Shown: positions 1-11,701 of the stretch, one piece after another | Position numbering within the stretch: position 1 is the first letter of the stretch | Layout: every line of letters begins with the position of its first letter | Source of the DNA: Tropicimonas sp. IMCC34043 | GTDB lineage: Bacteria > Pseudomonadota > Alphaproteobacteria > Rhodobacterales > Rhodobacteraceae | NCBI RefSeq assembly: GCF_003390845.1 | Contig: NZ_QMEK01000003.1 | Coordinates: 372,001-436,000, forward strand | Reading direction: 5' to 3' | DNA: 64,000 nt | Notes under the pieces: generated by a model | Told to the model about the DNA's origin: nothing | Seen by the model: the letters and a program-made list of their open reading frames with translations, nothing else | The model's database searches: none | Translations under genes and position numbers: made by a program

Positions 1-72
1 GCGGGCGGATGGGCCGACCAGTTCGAGGCGCGGCTCAGACCTGGCGGTTGAGCACACCTATTGTGTATGTCT

Positions 73-112
73 GCCGGCCCGACCGCGGCTGCGGGGCGCG
101 GATCGGGCCGGC
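73..112 (-). terminator. Large hairpin after the cbb/gnd operon
   Basis: Ten-base perfect arms (73-82 and 103-112) continue into an inner 5-bp stem (83-87 with 97-101) with a single bulged base. The hairpin begins 16 nt past the gnd stop codon on the minus strand. No T-run follows it, so it may stabilise the 3' end or act with Rho instead of being a classic intrinsic terminator. Confidence 0.45.
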
Positions 113-127
113 GCGGCTGAACCGGCG

Positions 128-1105
128 CTACTTCGGCCCCTCGACATGGCCACCGAAGCCAAAACGCATGGCCGACAGCAGCTTGTCGCCAAAGGTGTGC
201 TCGACCCGGCTGCGATAGCGGGCATAGAGCGCCGAGGTCAGGACATGGGCCGGCACCGCTTCTTCCATCGCGGCCTCGATGGTCCAGTGCCCTTCGCCGC
301 TGTCGGCGACATCGCCGCGGAACCGGTCGAGCCCGGGGTCCTCGGCCAGTTGTCGTGCGCAGAGATCGAGAAGCCACGAGCTGATCACGCTGCCGCGGCG
401 CCAGACTTCGGCGACATCGGTCAGGTTGATGTCGAAGCGCTCGGCTTCGGGCAGGTGCTCGGCGCTCTTGCCTTTTAGGATGTCGAAGCCTTCGGCATAG
501 GCTTGCATCAGGCCGTATTCGATGCCGTTGTGCACCATCTTGACGAAATGGCCCGATCCCACCGGCCCGGTGTGGATATAGCCCTGCTCGGCCCGGGCAT
601 CGGCGGTGTCGCTGCGTGGGGTGCGGGGAATGTTGCCGATCCCCGGCGCGAGAGTGGCGAAGATCGGGTCGAGCCGGCACACCACCGCCTCTTCCCCGCC
701 GATCATCATGCAATAGCCGCGCTCGAGTCCCCAGACCCCGCCCGAAGTGCCGACATCGACGTAATGCATGCCCTTTTCCTGCAGCGTCGCCGCCCGCCGG
801 ACATCGTCCTTGTAATAGGAATTGCCGCCGTCGATCACCGTCTCGCCGGCCACACCGGCGGCGGCGATCTCGGCGATTGTCTGTTCGGTCGGCTCGCCCG
901 CGGGCAGCATGACCCAATAGATCGCGTTGTCGCCGAGCTTCTCGCGCATGTCCCCGACCCCGAGGGAGGCTATCGCCCCGTCGCTGGCGAGCGCCGCGAC
1001 CGCCGCGTCGCTGCGGTCAAAGGCCACGACCTCGTGCCCGTCTCTCATCAGGCGGCGCGCGATATTGCCGCCCATCCGCCCCAGGCCGATTACGCCGAGT
1101 TTCAT
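128..1105 (-). CDS. gnd: 6-phosphogluconate dehydrogenase, decarboxylating (NAD-type)
   Basis: Converts 6-phosphogluconate to ribulose 5-phosphate plus CO2 in the oxidative pentose phosphate pathway. The 325-residue protein begins [19 protein letters not shown], a Rossmann GxGxxG motif. The second strand ends in FDRS, and an Asp at this spot usually favours NAD over NADP (inference). The substrate-binding stretch [11 protein letters not shown] and the later catalytic segment [13 protein letters not shown] are present. The length matches the short, YqeC-like branch of the family, not the ~470-residue classical Gnd. The ATG at 1105 is chosen because the Rossmann motif starts at once; a longer reading to 1165 adds 20 low-complexity residues. 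It is last in the cbb operon, 131 bp after cbbE, and its product is the substrate of phosphoribulokinase encoded upstream. Confidence 0.9.
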   Translation of the reverse strand: MKLGVIGLGRMGGNIARRLMRDGHEVVAFDRSDAAVAALASDGAIASLGVGDMREKLGDNAIYWVMLPAGEPTEQTIAEIAAAGVAGETVIDGGNSYYKDDVRRAATLQEKGMHYVDVGTSGGVWGLERGYCMMIGGEEAVVCRLDPIFATLAPGIGNIPRTPRSDTADARAEQGYIHTGPVGSGHFVKMVHNGIEYGLMQAYAEGFDILKGKSAEHLPEAERFDINLTDVAEVWRRGSVISSWLLDLCARQLAEDPGLDRFRGDVADSGEGHWTIEAAMEEAVPAHVLTSALYARYRSRVEHTFGDKLLSAMRFGFGGHVEGPK

Positions 1106-1236
1106 GTTGCTGTCCTTTGCTGCTGTCCGCGCCGATTGTCGTCTCCGGTGCGGCAGGGCCGGCACGGAAGACGCACATGCGCCAAGGTCGCGCGTTCGGA
1201 CGGCGGGGGCAAGCAGCTGTCGCGCGGTGCGCGGCG

Positions 1237-1935
1237 TCAGGCGGGCTCGTGTACCGGCGCTGTGGCGGCCGCGCGGATCGCGCGGATGTTGGCGCCGTAG
1301 GCTGCGGGGCTTTCGACCGATCCGCCGCGGAACACCGCCGAGCCTGCGACCAGCACATTGGCGCCGGCCGAGACGACGATGGGGGCCGTCGTCGGGTCCA
1401 CGCCGCCGTCGATCTCGATATGCACCGGGCGGTCGCCGATCATCGACCGGAGCTTGCGGATCTTGCTCGACAGGTCGAGAAACTTTTGTCCGCCAAAGCC
1501 CGGGTTGACGGTCATCACGCAGATCAGGTCGGTCAGGTCGAGCAGATGCTCGACCGCCTCGGCCGGCGTGCCGGGGTTGAGCGCCACGCCCGCCTTCATC
1601 CCGGCGCCGCGGATCGCCTGCAAGGTGCGGTGGATATGCGGGCCCGCCTCGATATGCGCGGTCAGGATGTCGGCGCCCGCCTCGGCATAGGCGTCGATAA
1701 AGGGATCGACCGGCGCGATCATCAGGTGCACGTCCATGACCGTTTTCACGTGCGGGCGGAACGCCTTGACCGCCGGCGGGCCGAAGGTGAGGTTCGGCAC
1801 GAAATGACCGTCCATCACGTCGACATGCACCCAGTCGGCGCCCTCGGATTCGATGGCGCGGATCTCGGCGCCGAAGTTGGCGAAATCGGCGGAAAGGATC
1901 GACGGCGCGATCTTGATGGAACGGTCGAAGGTCAT
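1237..1935 (-). CDS. cbbE: Ribulose-phosphate 3-epimerase
   Basis: Interconverts xylulose 5-phosphate and ribulose 5-phosphate, feeding the regenerative phase of the Calvin cycle. The 232-residue TIM-barrel protein starts [18 protein letters not shown]. It carries the metal/catalytic motifs [12 protein letters not shown] (first His and Asp), [19 protein letters not shown] and IEIDGGV (second catalytic Asp), in family order. The start at 1935 follows an AGGAGA ribosome-binding site and gives the family length; upstream sequence in frame is the out-of-frame end of cbbX. It lies 16 bp downstream of cbbX, so it is probably co-transcribed. Confidence 0.95.
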   Translation of the reverse strand: MTFDRSIKIAPSILSADFANFGAEIRAIESEGADWVHVDVMDGHFVPNLTFGPPAVKAFRPHVKTVMDVHLMIAPVDPFIDAYAEAGADILTAHIEAGPHIHRTLQAIRGAGMKAGVALNPGTPAEAVEHLLDLTDLICVMTVNPGFGGQKFLDLSSKIRKLRSMIGDRPVHIEIDGGVDPTTAPIVVSAGANVLVAGSAVFRGGSVESPAAYGANIRAIRAAATAPVHEPA

Positions 1936-1951
1936 CTTGGTCTCCTGTCGG

Positions 1952-2881
1952 TCATTCGGCGGCGTCGGCGGCCGGGCGGCGGTCGACATCGAGCCCGCCG
2001 CGGAACACACGGCTGGCACGGATATCGGGTTCGGCGATGGTCGAAAGGTCGGTCGCGTTAAGCGGTCCTTTCGCTTCGGTGAACAGGCGATTGGCCTGCC
2101 GCAGCCGGGCGCGGTCGAGCGCGTTGCGGATCGAGCGGGCATTGGCGAAATGCGGCTGGGCACGGCGGGCGGGGATGTAGTCGGCCATCGCCTGCCGGGC
2201 GGCAGGATCGAAGACATAGTTCTGGTCGGTCAGCATCCGCTCGGCGATGCGCAGCAGTTCCGCATCGGAATAGTCCGGAAATTCGATGTGGTGGGCGATG
2301 CGCGACCGGAACCCGGGGTTCGAGTCGAAGAACCGGTCCATCCGGTCGGCATAGCCGGCCAGGATCACAACCAGGTCATCGCGGTTGTTCTCCATCACCT
2401 GCAACAGGATCTCGATCGCCTCCTGACCATAGTCGCGTTCGTTTTCCGGGCGATAGAGGTAATAGGCCTCGTCGATGAACAGCACGCCGCCCATCGCCTT
2501 CTTCAGCACTTCCTTGGTCTTCGGCGCGGTGTGGCCGATGTACTGGCCCACCAGATCGTCGCGGGTCACCGTCACCAGATGCCCCTTGCGGACATAGCCG
2601 AGCCGGTGCAGCAGGCCCGCCATCTTCATCGCGACGGTGGTCTTGCCGGTGCCGGGGTTGCCGGTGAACGACATGTGCAGGGTCGGAGTTTCGGTGGCGA
2701 GGCCCATCTGCCGGCGGGCCTGATCGACCAGCAGCAGCGCCGCGGTCTCGCGGATCCGGTTCTTGACCGGGCCGAGTCCGATCATGGTCTCGTCAAGCTC
2801 GGCCAGCAGGTCGCGCACACCGCTGCTTTCGAAAGCGGCGGCAAGATCGACGGTTTCGGGGCGGGGGGCGTCGTCGTCCAT
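1952..2881 (-). CDS. cbbX: Red-type RuBisCO activase CbbX (AAA+)
   Basis: Hexameric AAA+ remodelling ATPase that pulls inhibitory sugar phosphates out of form IC/ID RuBisCO by transiently threading the CbbL C-terminus. The 309-residue protein has Walker A ([11 protein letters not shown]), a pore-loop region ([11 protein letters not shown]), Walker B ([12 protein letters not shown]) and the arginine-finger/sensor region [15 protein letters not shown]. The start [13 protein letters not shown] at 2881 follows a GCAGGAGCC site. It lies between cbbS and cbbE, the normal place in red-type operons. A strong hairpin separates it from cbbS. Confidence 0.96.
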   Translation of the reverse strand: MDDDAPRPETVDLAAAFESSGVRDLLAELDETMIGLGPVKNRIRETAALLLVDQARRQMGLATETPTLHMSFTGNPGTGKTTVAMKMAGLLHRLGYVRKGHLVTVTRDDLVGQYIGHTAPKTKEVLKKAMGGVLFIDEAYYLYRPENERDYGQEAIEILLQVMENNRDDLVVILAGYADRMDRFFDSNPGFRSRIAHHIEFPDYSDAELLRIAERMLTDQNYVFDPAARQAMADYIPARRAQPHFANARSIRNALDRARLRQANRLFTEAKGPLNATDLSTIAEPDIRASRVFRGGLDVDRRPAADAAE

Positions 2882-2905
2882 TTCGGGGCTCCTGCGGGAA
2901 AGGGG

Positions 2906-2928
2906 GGCCCGGGCGTGTCGCCCGGGCC
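2906..2928 (-). promoter_or_regulatory. Intercistronic hairpin between cbbS and cbbX
   Basis: Perfect 10-bp GC-only stem (2906-2915 with 2919-2928) with a 3-nt loop, sitting in the 53-bp gap between the cbbS stop and the cbbX start. It has no T-run. Hairpins in such positions in other photosynthetic operons protect the upstream mRNA or partly terminate, lowering downstream expression. That role here is inference. Confidence 0.6.
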
Positions 2929-2934
2929 GCTGGT

Positions 2935-3354
2935 TCAGACGTAGCGGGCGCCTTCGGGTTCGCGCACCGCATAGCTTTCGATGGTATAGCGGACCACGCG
3001 TCCCTCGCCCTCCTGCCGCACCAGGCGGAAGCCCGGTTCCTGCGCGGGGCGGTTGACGATGAAGCACATGCGGATCGATTCCCAGCCCGGGCTCGCATCG
3101 AAGGCGATGACACGGATGTATTTGCTGCCGTGCGCCTTGCGGCATTCGTTGACCTCGAAGACCGCCGCGGCGGCATCGGGATTGTCGAACATCGGGTGGC
3201 CCCACATCTCCCAATAGGTGTTCCGCGGATGCGGGTCGTCGGTGTATTCGACCGAGACCGCCCAGCCCTTGTCGATGGCATATTGTGCCTGCTGGCGGAT
3301 CTGGTCGTCGGTGAGGTCGGGCAGGAAGCTGAACTGGCCCTGGGTAACTTTCAT
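2935..3354 (-). CDS. cbbS: RuBisCO small subunit, form IC
   Basis: Small subunit of the L8S8 carboxylase. The 139-residue protein starts [19 protein letters not shown] and contains the red-type core [21 protein letters not shown]. It ends with the roughly 30-residue C-terminal extension of form IC/ID subunits (from about [11 protein letters not shown] to ARYV), which forms a beta-hairpin barrel in the central solvent channel. The gene follows cbbL after 24 bp with its own Shine-Dalgarno sequence. No key residue appears to be missing. Confidence 0.97.
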   Translation of the reverse strand: MKVTQGQFSFLPDLTDDQIRQQAQYAIDKGWAVSVEYTDDPHPRNTYWEMWGHPMFDNPDAAAAVFEVNECRKAHGSKYIRVIAFDASPGWESIRMCFIVNRPAQEPGFRLVRQEGEGRVVRYTIESYAVREPEGARYV

Positions 3355-3378
3355 TGGTCTACTCCTGTTGATCTGGGC

Positions 3379-5947
<2,569 letters not shown>

Positions 5948-5983
5948 GAGTTTCCTCCCTCTTGATTGGTCCGCAGCAGCGGT

Positions 5984-7990
5984 TCAGGCGGTCGCGCGCG
6001 TTTCGATCTGGCGCCGGGCCGCGTCTGCGGCGGCCTCGGCCGTGATGCCAAAGTGGCGGTAAAGTTCGGGCGCGGGGGCGGAGGCCCCGAAGCCCGCCAT
6101 GCCGACGAAGCTGTCGGAGCGTTCGAGGAACAGGTCCCACCCCTGGCGGATTGCGGCCTCGATCCCGACGCGGGGGACGTCGCCGCGAACCTGCTGGCGA
6201 TAGTCTTCCGGCTGCGCCGCAAACAGCTCGAAGCTCGGCGCCGAAACCACCGCGGCCCGGATCCCGTCTGCGGCCAGCAGGCAAGATGCCTCCATCGCGA
6301 TCTCGACCTCGGAGCCGGTGGCGATCAGCGTCACGTCGCGCCCGCCTTCGGGTTCGTTCAGCACATAGGCGCCGCGTGCGGTCAGGTTCTCGTCGCGATG
6401 CGCGGTGCGCAGGGTCGGCAGGTTCTGGCGCGACAGGCAGAGCAGGGTCGGCGTGCTGTCCGATGCCGCGGCGATCTGCCAGGCCTCGGCGGTCTCGACC
6501 GCGTCGGCGGGGCGGATCACGGTCAGGTTCGGGATCGCCCGCAGCGAGGCGATGGTTTCGACCGGCTGGTGGGTCGGGCCGTCTTCGCCCAGCCCGATGC
6601 TGTCGTGGGTCATGACATAGGCGACAGGCACCCCCATCAGCGCCGACAGACGGATGGCCGGCCGGCAGTAATCGGCGAAGGCAAGGAAGGTGCCGCCATA
6701 GGGAAAGAAGCCGCCATGCAGCGCGATGCCGTTCATGGCAGCCGCCATGCCGTGTTCGCGGATGCCATAGTGGATGTAGTCGCCCGAATAATCGCTGCGG
6801 CTGACCGCGCGCATGGCGCCTGTGCGGGTGTTGTTCGACCCCGTCAGGTCGGCCGAGCCGCCGATGGAATTGGGCAGGGTCGCGTTCATCACTTCCAGCG
6901 CCATTTCGCTGGACTTGCGGGTCGCGACCTTGGGCGCCTCGGCGGACAGCCGTTTCTTGTAGGCTGTCATGGCGGCATCGAGGGCCGCGGCATCGGGCCG
7001 GGCGAGCGAGAGGTCGAAGGCGGTGGAATTGGCAGCGCCCGCCTTGCGCGCGGCCCAGTCCGCGCGGGCTGCGGCGCCACGGTTGGCCACCTCGGTCCAG
7101 GCGCTGCGAACCGCGTCGGGCACCTCGAAGGGCGCGTGCGGCCAGTCGAGCGCCTTGCGCGCGGCAGCGATCTCGTCGGCGCCAAGCGGCGCGCCGTGAA
7201 CCTTGTGGCTGCCAGCCTTGTTGGGCGCGCCCTTGCCTATCACCGTGCGGCAGGCGATCATCGAGGGCTTTCCGGTTTCGGCGCGGGCGGCCTCGATGGC
7301 CGCCGCAATCGCGGCGGTATCGTGGCCGTCGACGGCCTGCACCTGCCAACCCGCGGCCTCGAACCGCTTTTGCTGGTCCATCGAGGTCGAAAGGTCGGTC
7401 GCGCCGTCGATGGTGATGCGGTTGTCGTCCCAGAAGACGATCATCCGGCCCAGCCCGAGGTGGCCGGCAAGGTCGATCGCCTCATGGCTGATCCCCTCCA
7501 TCAGGCAGCCGTCGCCGGCCATGACATAGGTCCAGTGATCCACCAGATCGTCGCCAAAGCGCGCGTTGTGCAGCCGCTCGGCCAGCGCCATGCCGACCGC
7601 GGTCGCGATGCCCTGGCCAAGCGGGCCTGTCGTGGTCTCGATCCCCTTGGCGTGGCCATATTCGGGGTGACCGGCGGTGCGGGCGCCAAGCTGGCGGAAG
7701 GCGCGCAACTGGTCGGCGCCCATGTCGTCATACCCGAGCAGATGGTTGACGGCATAAAGCAACATCGAGCCGTGGCCCGCGCTCATCACGAAACGGTCGC
7801 GGTCGGGCCAGGCGGGGTCCGCGGGGTCGATGGTGAGGAAGCGGTTGAACAGCACCGCCGCAACATCGGCGAGCCCCATGGGCGCGCCGGGGTGGCCGGA
7901 ATTCGCGGCCTCGACCGCATCCATCGTCAGAACGCGGATTGCGGTCGCCATAAGGCGTTCGTCGGCTTTGACCGGGGATTGGACGTTCAT
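5984..7990 (-). CDS. cbbT: Transketolase
   Basis: Thiamine-diphosphate enzyme moving two-carbon ketol units in the regenerative phase of the Calvin cycle. The 668-residue protein begins [19 protein letters not shown]. It shows [10 protein letters not shown], the ThDP/metal-binding motif starting [13 protein letters not shown], the middle pyrimidine-binding domain with [29 protein letters not shown], and a C-terminal domain ending near residue 668. The ATG at 7990 is the family start; in-frame sequence above it belongs to the prkB end read in another frame. The gap to cbbP is 11 bp. Confidence 0.97.
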   Translation of the reverse strand: MNVQSPVKADERLMATAIRVLTMDAVEAANSGHPGAPMGLADVAAVLFNRFLTIDPADPAWPDRDRFVMSAGHGSMLLYAVNHLLGYDDMGADQLRAFRQLGARTAGHPEYGHAKGIETTTGPLGQGIATAVGMALAERLHNARFGDDLVDHWTYVMAGDGCLMEGISHEAIDLAGHLGLGRMIVFWDDNRITIDGATDLSTSMDQQKRFEAAGWQVQAVDGHDTAAIAAAIEAARAETGKPSMIACRTVIGKGAPNKAGSHKVHGAPLGADEIAAARKALDWPHAPFEVPDAVRSAWTEVANRGAAARADWAARKAGAANSTAFDLSLARPDAAALDAAMTAYKKRLSAEAPKVATRKSSEMALEVMNATLPNSIGGSADLTGSNNTRTGAMRAVSRSDYSGDYIHYGIREHGMAAAMNGIALHGGFFPYGGTFLAFADYCRPAIRLSALMGVPVAYVMTHDSIGLGEDGPTHQPVETIASLRAIPNLTVIRPADAVETAEAWQIAAASDSTPTLLCLSRQNLPTLRTAHRDENLTARGAYVLNEPEGGRDVTLIATGSEVEIAMEASCLLAADGIRAAVVSAPSFELFAAQPEDYRQQVRGDVPRVGIEAAIRQGWDLFLERSDSFVGMAGFGASAPAPELYRHFGITAEAAADAARRQIETRATA

Positions 7991-8001
7991 CGGCGTTCTC
8001 C

Positions 8002-8874
8002 TCAGGCGCGTCGGGATTCGCTCACCAGCCGATTGACCATCGGGGTGAAGATGAGCTGCATGGCGAGATCGAGCTTGGAGCCGGGGATCGCGATCGAATT
8101 GGCCCGGGTCATCCAGGAATTGTGGATCATGTTGGTCAGATAGGGGAAATCGATCCCCCGCGGGTTCCGGAACCGGATCACCACCAGGCTTTCGTCGGCG
8201 GTCGGGATCCAGCGGGCGGTAAAGGGGTTCGAAGTATCGACCACCGGCACGCGCTGGAAGTTGATGTCGGTCTGGGTGAACTGCGGGCAGATGCAGTGAA
8301 CATAGGCGTGCATCCGGCGCAGGATCGTGTCGGTCACGGCCTCGGTCGTGTAGCCGCGGCTCGACTTGTCGCGGTGGATCTTCTGGATCCATTCGAGGTT
8401 GATCACCGGGACAACGCCGATCTTCAGGTCGGCGTGCGAGGCGAGGTCGACCTCGTCGTTGACCACGGCACCGTGCAGACCCTCATAGAACAGCAGGTCC
8501 GAGCCATCCTCGAACGGCGCCCATTCGGTGAAGGTGCCGGGGGCGGCGCCATAGCACTCCGCCTCGGCGTCGTCGTGGATATAGTGGCGGGTCTCGCCCC
8601 GGCCGGTCGCGCCATACTTGCGGAACACATCCTCCAGCTTGACCAACTCGTTGGCCTCATAGCTGAAGTGGCTGAAGGTCTGGTCGCCCGCGGCCTTGCG
8701 TGCCTCGACCTCGGCCTTCATGCCGGCGCGGTCGAAGTGATGGAAGGCGTCGCCTTCGATCGACACCGTCTTCACACCCTCGCGGCGGAAGATCTGGTCG
8801 AAGGTCGCCTTGACCGTGGTTGTGCCGGCACCAGAGGAGCCGGTCACCGAGATGATCGGATGTTTCTTGGACAT
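8002..8874 (-). CDS. cbbP: Phosphoribulokinase (class I, proteobacterial)
   Basis: Phosphorylates ribulose 5-phosphate with ATP to make the RuBisCO substrate. The 290-residue protein starts [22 protein letters not shown], a P-loop of the PRK/uridine kinase fold. It contains the acidic segment [14 protein letters not shown] around the catalytic Asp, and [20 protein letters not shown] for substrate and allosteric ligand binding. The bacterial octameric class is normally activated by NADH. Its second position after cbbF and tight spacing (19 bp) fit one transcript. Confidence 0.97.
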   Translation of the reverse strand: MSKKHPIISVTGSSGAGTTTVKATFDQIFRREGVKTVSIEGDAFHHFDRAGMKAEVEARKAAGDQTFSHFSYEANELVKLEDVFRKYGATGRGETRHYIHDDAEAECYGAAPGTFTEWAPFEDGSDLLFYEGLHGAVVNDEVDLASHADLKIGVVPVINLEWIQKIHRDKSSRGYTTEAVTDTILRRMHAYVHCICPQFTQTDINFQRVPVVDTSNPFTARWIPTADESLVVIRFRNPRGIDFPYLTNMIHNSWMTRANSIAIPGSKLDLAMQLIFTPMVNRLVSESRRA

Positions 8875-8893
8875 TTCAGGTCTTTCGTCTTGA

Positions 8894-9898
8894 TCAGGCG
8901 CGGAACAGGCCGCGGTCGCCGAATAGGGCCGAAACCTCGCGGTCAGGCAGGTCGTGGTAGGATGCTACGCGGTCCACCTTGTCGGCGGTTCCGAACACGA
9001 AGGGGGTGCGGGCGTGCAGGCTGTCTGGCACAAGATCGAGGATGCGGGTGGTCCCGGTCGTGGCCTTGCCGCCCGCCTGTTCGACCAGAAAGGCAATCGG
9101 TGCGCATTCATAGACCAGCCGCAACCGCCCCTTGGCATAGCCGCTGCGGTCGTCGGAGGGGTAGAGGAAGATGCCGCCGCGGGCCATGATCCGGTGGGTT
9201 TCGGCCACCAGCGAGGCCACCCAGCGCATGTTGAAGTTCTGGCCGCGCGGGCCGTCGACCCCGGCGAGGCAATCGTCGATATAGGCGCGCACCGGCTTCG
9301 ACCAATGGCGATAGTTCGAGGCGTTGATGGCGAATTCGCTCGCATCGGCCGGCAAGACGGGCGCCTTCGGGGTTTCGCGGAACTGACCCGTGGCGCGGTC
9401 GAGGATGAACAGCCGCAGACCCGCGCCAAAGCTGGTGACCAGCGCGGTCTGGGGGCCATAGATGAAATAGCCGGTGGCGCGCAGATGCGAGCCGTCGCGC
9501 AGGAATGTTGCCGTCGCATCGGGTTCGGCCGGCTGGATCGCGAAGATCGTGCCGATCGAGACGTTGACGTCGATGTTCGAGGATCCGTCGAGCGGGTCGA
9601 TGGCCAACGCCAGGCGCCCCTCGGGGTCGATTTCGGCCACCGTCTCGCGCTCTTCCGAGGCGTACCAGCGCACGCCGGTGCCGCGCAGCGCCGCGGCAAA
9701 GGCGTCGTCGGCCATGATGTCGAGCGCCTTCTGGCTGTCGCCGTCGGTATTGGCGCCGACCGTGGCGCCAAGGCTCTGGCCGAGCGGTCCGAGTGCGATG
9801 GTGGCCGACAGATCCGCGGCGACCGCGCAGAGCGCCGAGATGATCGGCGCGATGTCTGCGGGAATTTCGGTGCCTGTGGTGGCCGGTGTGAGCATCAT
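8894..9898 (-). CDS. cbbF: Fructose-1,6-bisphosphatase class I
   Basis: Dephosphorylates fructose 1,6-bisphosphate and probably sedoheptulose 1,7-bisphosphate. The 334-residue protein contains the metal-binding signature [16 protein letters not shown] typical of the FBPase/inositol phosphatase superfamily, and the active-site stretch [21 protein letters not shown]. The first ATG (9898, MMLT) has a GGAGG site seven bases upstream; the next ATG (9895) is possible. It is the promoter-proximal gene of the operon, divergent from cbbR. Confidence 0.95.
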   Translation of the reverse strand: MMLTPATTGTEIPADIAPIISALCAVAADLSATIALGPLGQSLGATVGANTDGDSQKALDIMADDAFAAALRGTGVRWYASEERETVAEIDPEGRLALAIDPLDGSSNIDVNVSIGTIFAIQPAEPDATATFLRDGSHLRATGYFIYGPQTALVTSFGAGLRLFILDRATGQFRETPKAPVLPADASEFAINASNYRHWSKPVRAYIDDCLAGVDGPRGQNFNMRWVASLVAETHRIMARGGIFLYPSDDRSGYAKGRLRLVYECAPIAFLVEQAGGKATTGTTRILDLVPDSLHARTPFVFGTADKVDRVASYHDLPDREVSALFGDRGLFRA

Positions 9899-9973
9899 GA
9901 TCTGGCCTCCCCTCCTCGTCTTTTGCGCCTTTCTTGTTCCCGATTTTCAGTGATAGATAAATTTAGAAATTCG
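9899..9973. promoter_or_regulatory. cbbF/cbbR divergent control region
   Basis: The 75 bp between the divergent starts turn AT-rich from about 9948. They include an imperfect palindrome of AAATTT and AAATTC half-sites (about 9958-9969) near the cbbR start. LysR-type CbbR proteins activate the cbb operon from such a divergent promoter through T-N11-A sites. The assignment rests on position and base composition; no exact operator was proven. Confidence 0.5.
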
Positions 9974-10924
9974 ATGGTATGTGTAAGGAAAATTTTGAAA
10001 CGCCTCGATCAGATCAGCCTCAGGCAGCTTCGGGCTCTTGACACCGTTGCGCGCGAAGGCACTGTCACGGCCGCCGCCGATTGCCTTGGGCTGACCGGGC
10101 CGGCCGTTCACAGCCAGCTGAAATTGCTGGAGGAATCCATCGGATCAGCGCTGCTGGAACGGGACGGCAAGGGGCCAAGCCAGCCCACCCCGCAGGGCCG
10201 GGTGCTGATCGAAGCCTATTGCGAGGTCCGCGCCTCGCTCGAACGGGCCGTGCACACGATAAATGCGCTCGACCGCGGCCAGATCGGCAGCGTGGTGCTG
10301 GGCGTCGTCAGCACGGCTAAGTATTTCGCCCCGCGAATCGTCGCCCGGCTGCGGCAGGAGTTCCCCGAGGTCGACATCATCCTGAAGGTCGGCAACCGCG
10401 AGGTAACGGTCGCGGGACTGGCCAAGGGCGAGTTCGACCTGTGCCTCATGGGGCGCCCGCCGCGCGAGCCGCTGTGCGAGGCGATCCCGCTTGGCGACAA
10501 CCCCCATGTTCTGATCGCGGCTGCGGACCATCCGCTGGCACAGCAGGCGCGGGTCGACAGCGAAGCGTTGCTGCGCGAGCACTTCGTGATGCGCGAGGAT
10601 GGCTCGGGAACGCGAATTCTGGCGATGCGGTTCGTCGAAGACATCGCTCGCGGGCAGGCGGTGCGCATGGTCGAGATGTCGTCGAACGAAACCATAAAGC
10701 AGGCGGTGATGAGCGGGCTCGGCATCGCCGTGATCTCGGGGCACACGGTCGCCGAGGAACTGCGGACGGGTCGGCTGGCGATGCTGTCCTGCGCCGGGAT
10801 GCCCATTGTCCGGAAATGGTATCTGCTGAGCCGTCCCGACCGCCACACGCGGCCCGCCGCCCACAAGGTGCAGGCGTGGATCGTCGAGAATTCGGCGTCG
10901 CTGTTCCCCGACCTGAACCTTTAG
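9974..10924 (+). CDS. cbbR: LysR-type regulator of the Calvin operon
   Basis: Transcription factor that senses Calvin intermediates such as ribulose 1,5-bisphosphate and activates cbb genes. The 316-residue protein has an N-terminal winged HTH (RQLRALDTVAREGTVTAAAD, then GPAVHSQLKLLEE) and a periplasmic-binding-protein-like effector domain (ATSs such as MSGLGIAVISGHTVAEEL). The ATG at 9974 has no clear Shine-Dalgarno sequence. A TTG at 9995, giving a start equivalent to MKRLDQISLRQL, has AAGGA six bases upstream and matches how CbbR proteins usually begin, so it may be the true start. It is divergent from cbbF. Confidence 0.92.
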   Translation: MVCVRKILKRLDQISLRQLRALDTVAREGTVTAAADCLGLTGPAVHSQLKLLEESIGSALLERDGKGPSQPTPQGRVLIEAYCEVRASLERAVHTINALDRGQIGSVVLGVVSTAKYFAPRIVARLRQEFPEVDIILKVGNREVTVAGLAKGEFDLCLMGRPPREPLCEAIPLGDNPHVLIAAADHPLAQQARVDSEALLREHFVMREDGSGTRILAMRFVEDIARGQAVRMVEMSSNETIKQAVMSGLGIAVISGHTVAEELRTGRLAMLSCAGMPIVRKWYLLSRPDRHTRPAAHKVQAWIVENSASLFPDLNL

Positions 10925-10933
10925 GCCCGCAGT

Positions 10934-11701
10934 TCAGGTCGCGCGGCCGATCCCGGTCTGGCCGTGGCCGTCGAGCGCCGGGGCATCGTCCTTCAGCGCG
11001 ATCCCGGTCAGCCCTCGGGCCAGTGCCTGACGGGCAAGCCAGGCGATCTTGGCCGCCGCCTGCTCATGGCTCTGGCCGCCGCGGGCATGGATGTTCGAGA
11101 TGCAGTTGCGTTCGCTGTCGCGCCGGCCATCGCGAGGGGCGAAGGTCAGATAGGCGCCAAGGCTGTCGGCCACGGTCAGGCCCGGCCGTTCGCCGACCAG
11201 CACCACGACCAGCCGGGCACCAAGACGCGCGCCGATCTGATCGCCGATGGCGACCCGGCCCTGACGGGCAAGCACGACGGGGCCGACTTTCAGGCCCTTC
11301 AGCGGCCCGTCGCAGGCACGCACGACCGCGGCAGCGTGGGTCTGGACCGCATCGGCCGAAAGCCCGTCGGCAATGACAAAGGCGAGATCCGACGCCGGAT
11401 GCCCGTCGAGCGCGGGCCAGTCGCCGGGCCCGAGCCTGCGGCCAAGGTCAGGGCGGCGCAGATAGGTCGCGCGGTCCGGGGCGGCGCTGTCGACAAGGAT
11501 CGTCGGGTGGGGGGCGAGGTCATCGGCGAGGGCCGCGAAATCGACGGCCCGCTGGACGGCGTCGCGGGCGCGGGCATGGGCGAACTGGAATTCGAGGTTG
11601 GCCGCAACGGGCAGGGCGCTTCCGGCCCGGCCGAGCCCGATCCGGGCCGGCGTCGCGGCGCGCAGCCGCGCCCAGGGGTCTTTCGTCACCTCGCCTGTCA
11701 T
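10934..11701 (-). CDS. eutC: Ethanolamine ammonia-lyase small subunit
   Basis: Small subunit of the adenosylcobalamin-dependent lyase that splits ethanolamine into acetaldehyde and ammonia. The 255-residue protein shows family segments DPWARLRAATPARIGLGRAG, QFAHARARDAV, VVLVGERPGL and ERNCISNIHARGG. Its ATG overlaps the eutB stop by 4 bp, implying translational coupling. It converges with cbbR with a 9-bp gap. No carboxysome-shell eut genes, EutA reactivase or aldehyde dehydrogenase lie nearby, so it is the minimal lyase pair. Confidence 0.95.
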   Translation of the reverse strand: MTGEVTKDPWARLRAATPARIGLGRAGSALPVAANLEFQFAHARARDAVQRAVDFAALADDLAPHPTILVDSAAPDRATYLRRPDLGRRLGPGDWPALDGHPASDLAFVIADGLSADAVQTHAAAVVRACDGPLKGLKVGPVVLARQGRVAIGDQIGARLGARLVVVLVGERPGLTVADSLGAYLTFAPRDGRRDSERNCISNIHARGGQSHEQAAAKIAWLARQALARGLTGIALKDDAPALDGHGQTGIGRAT

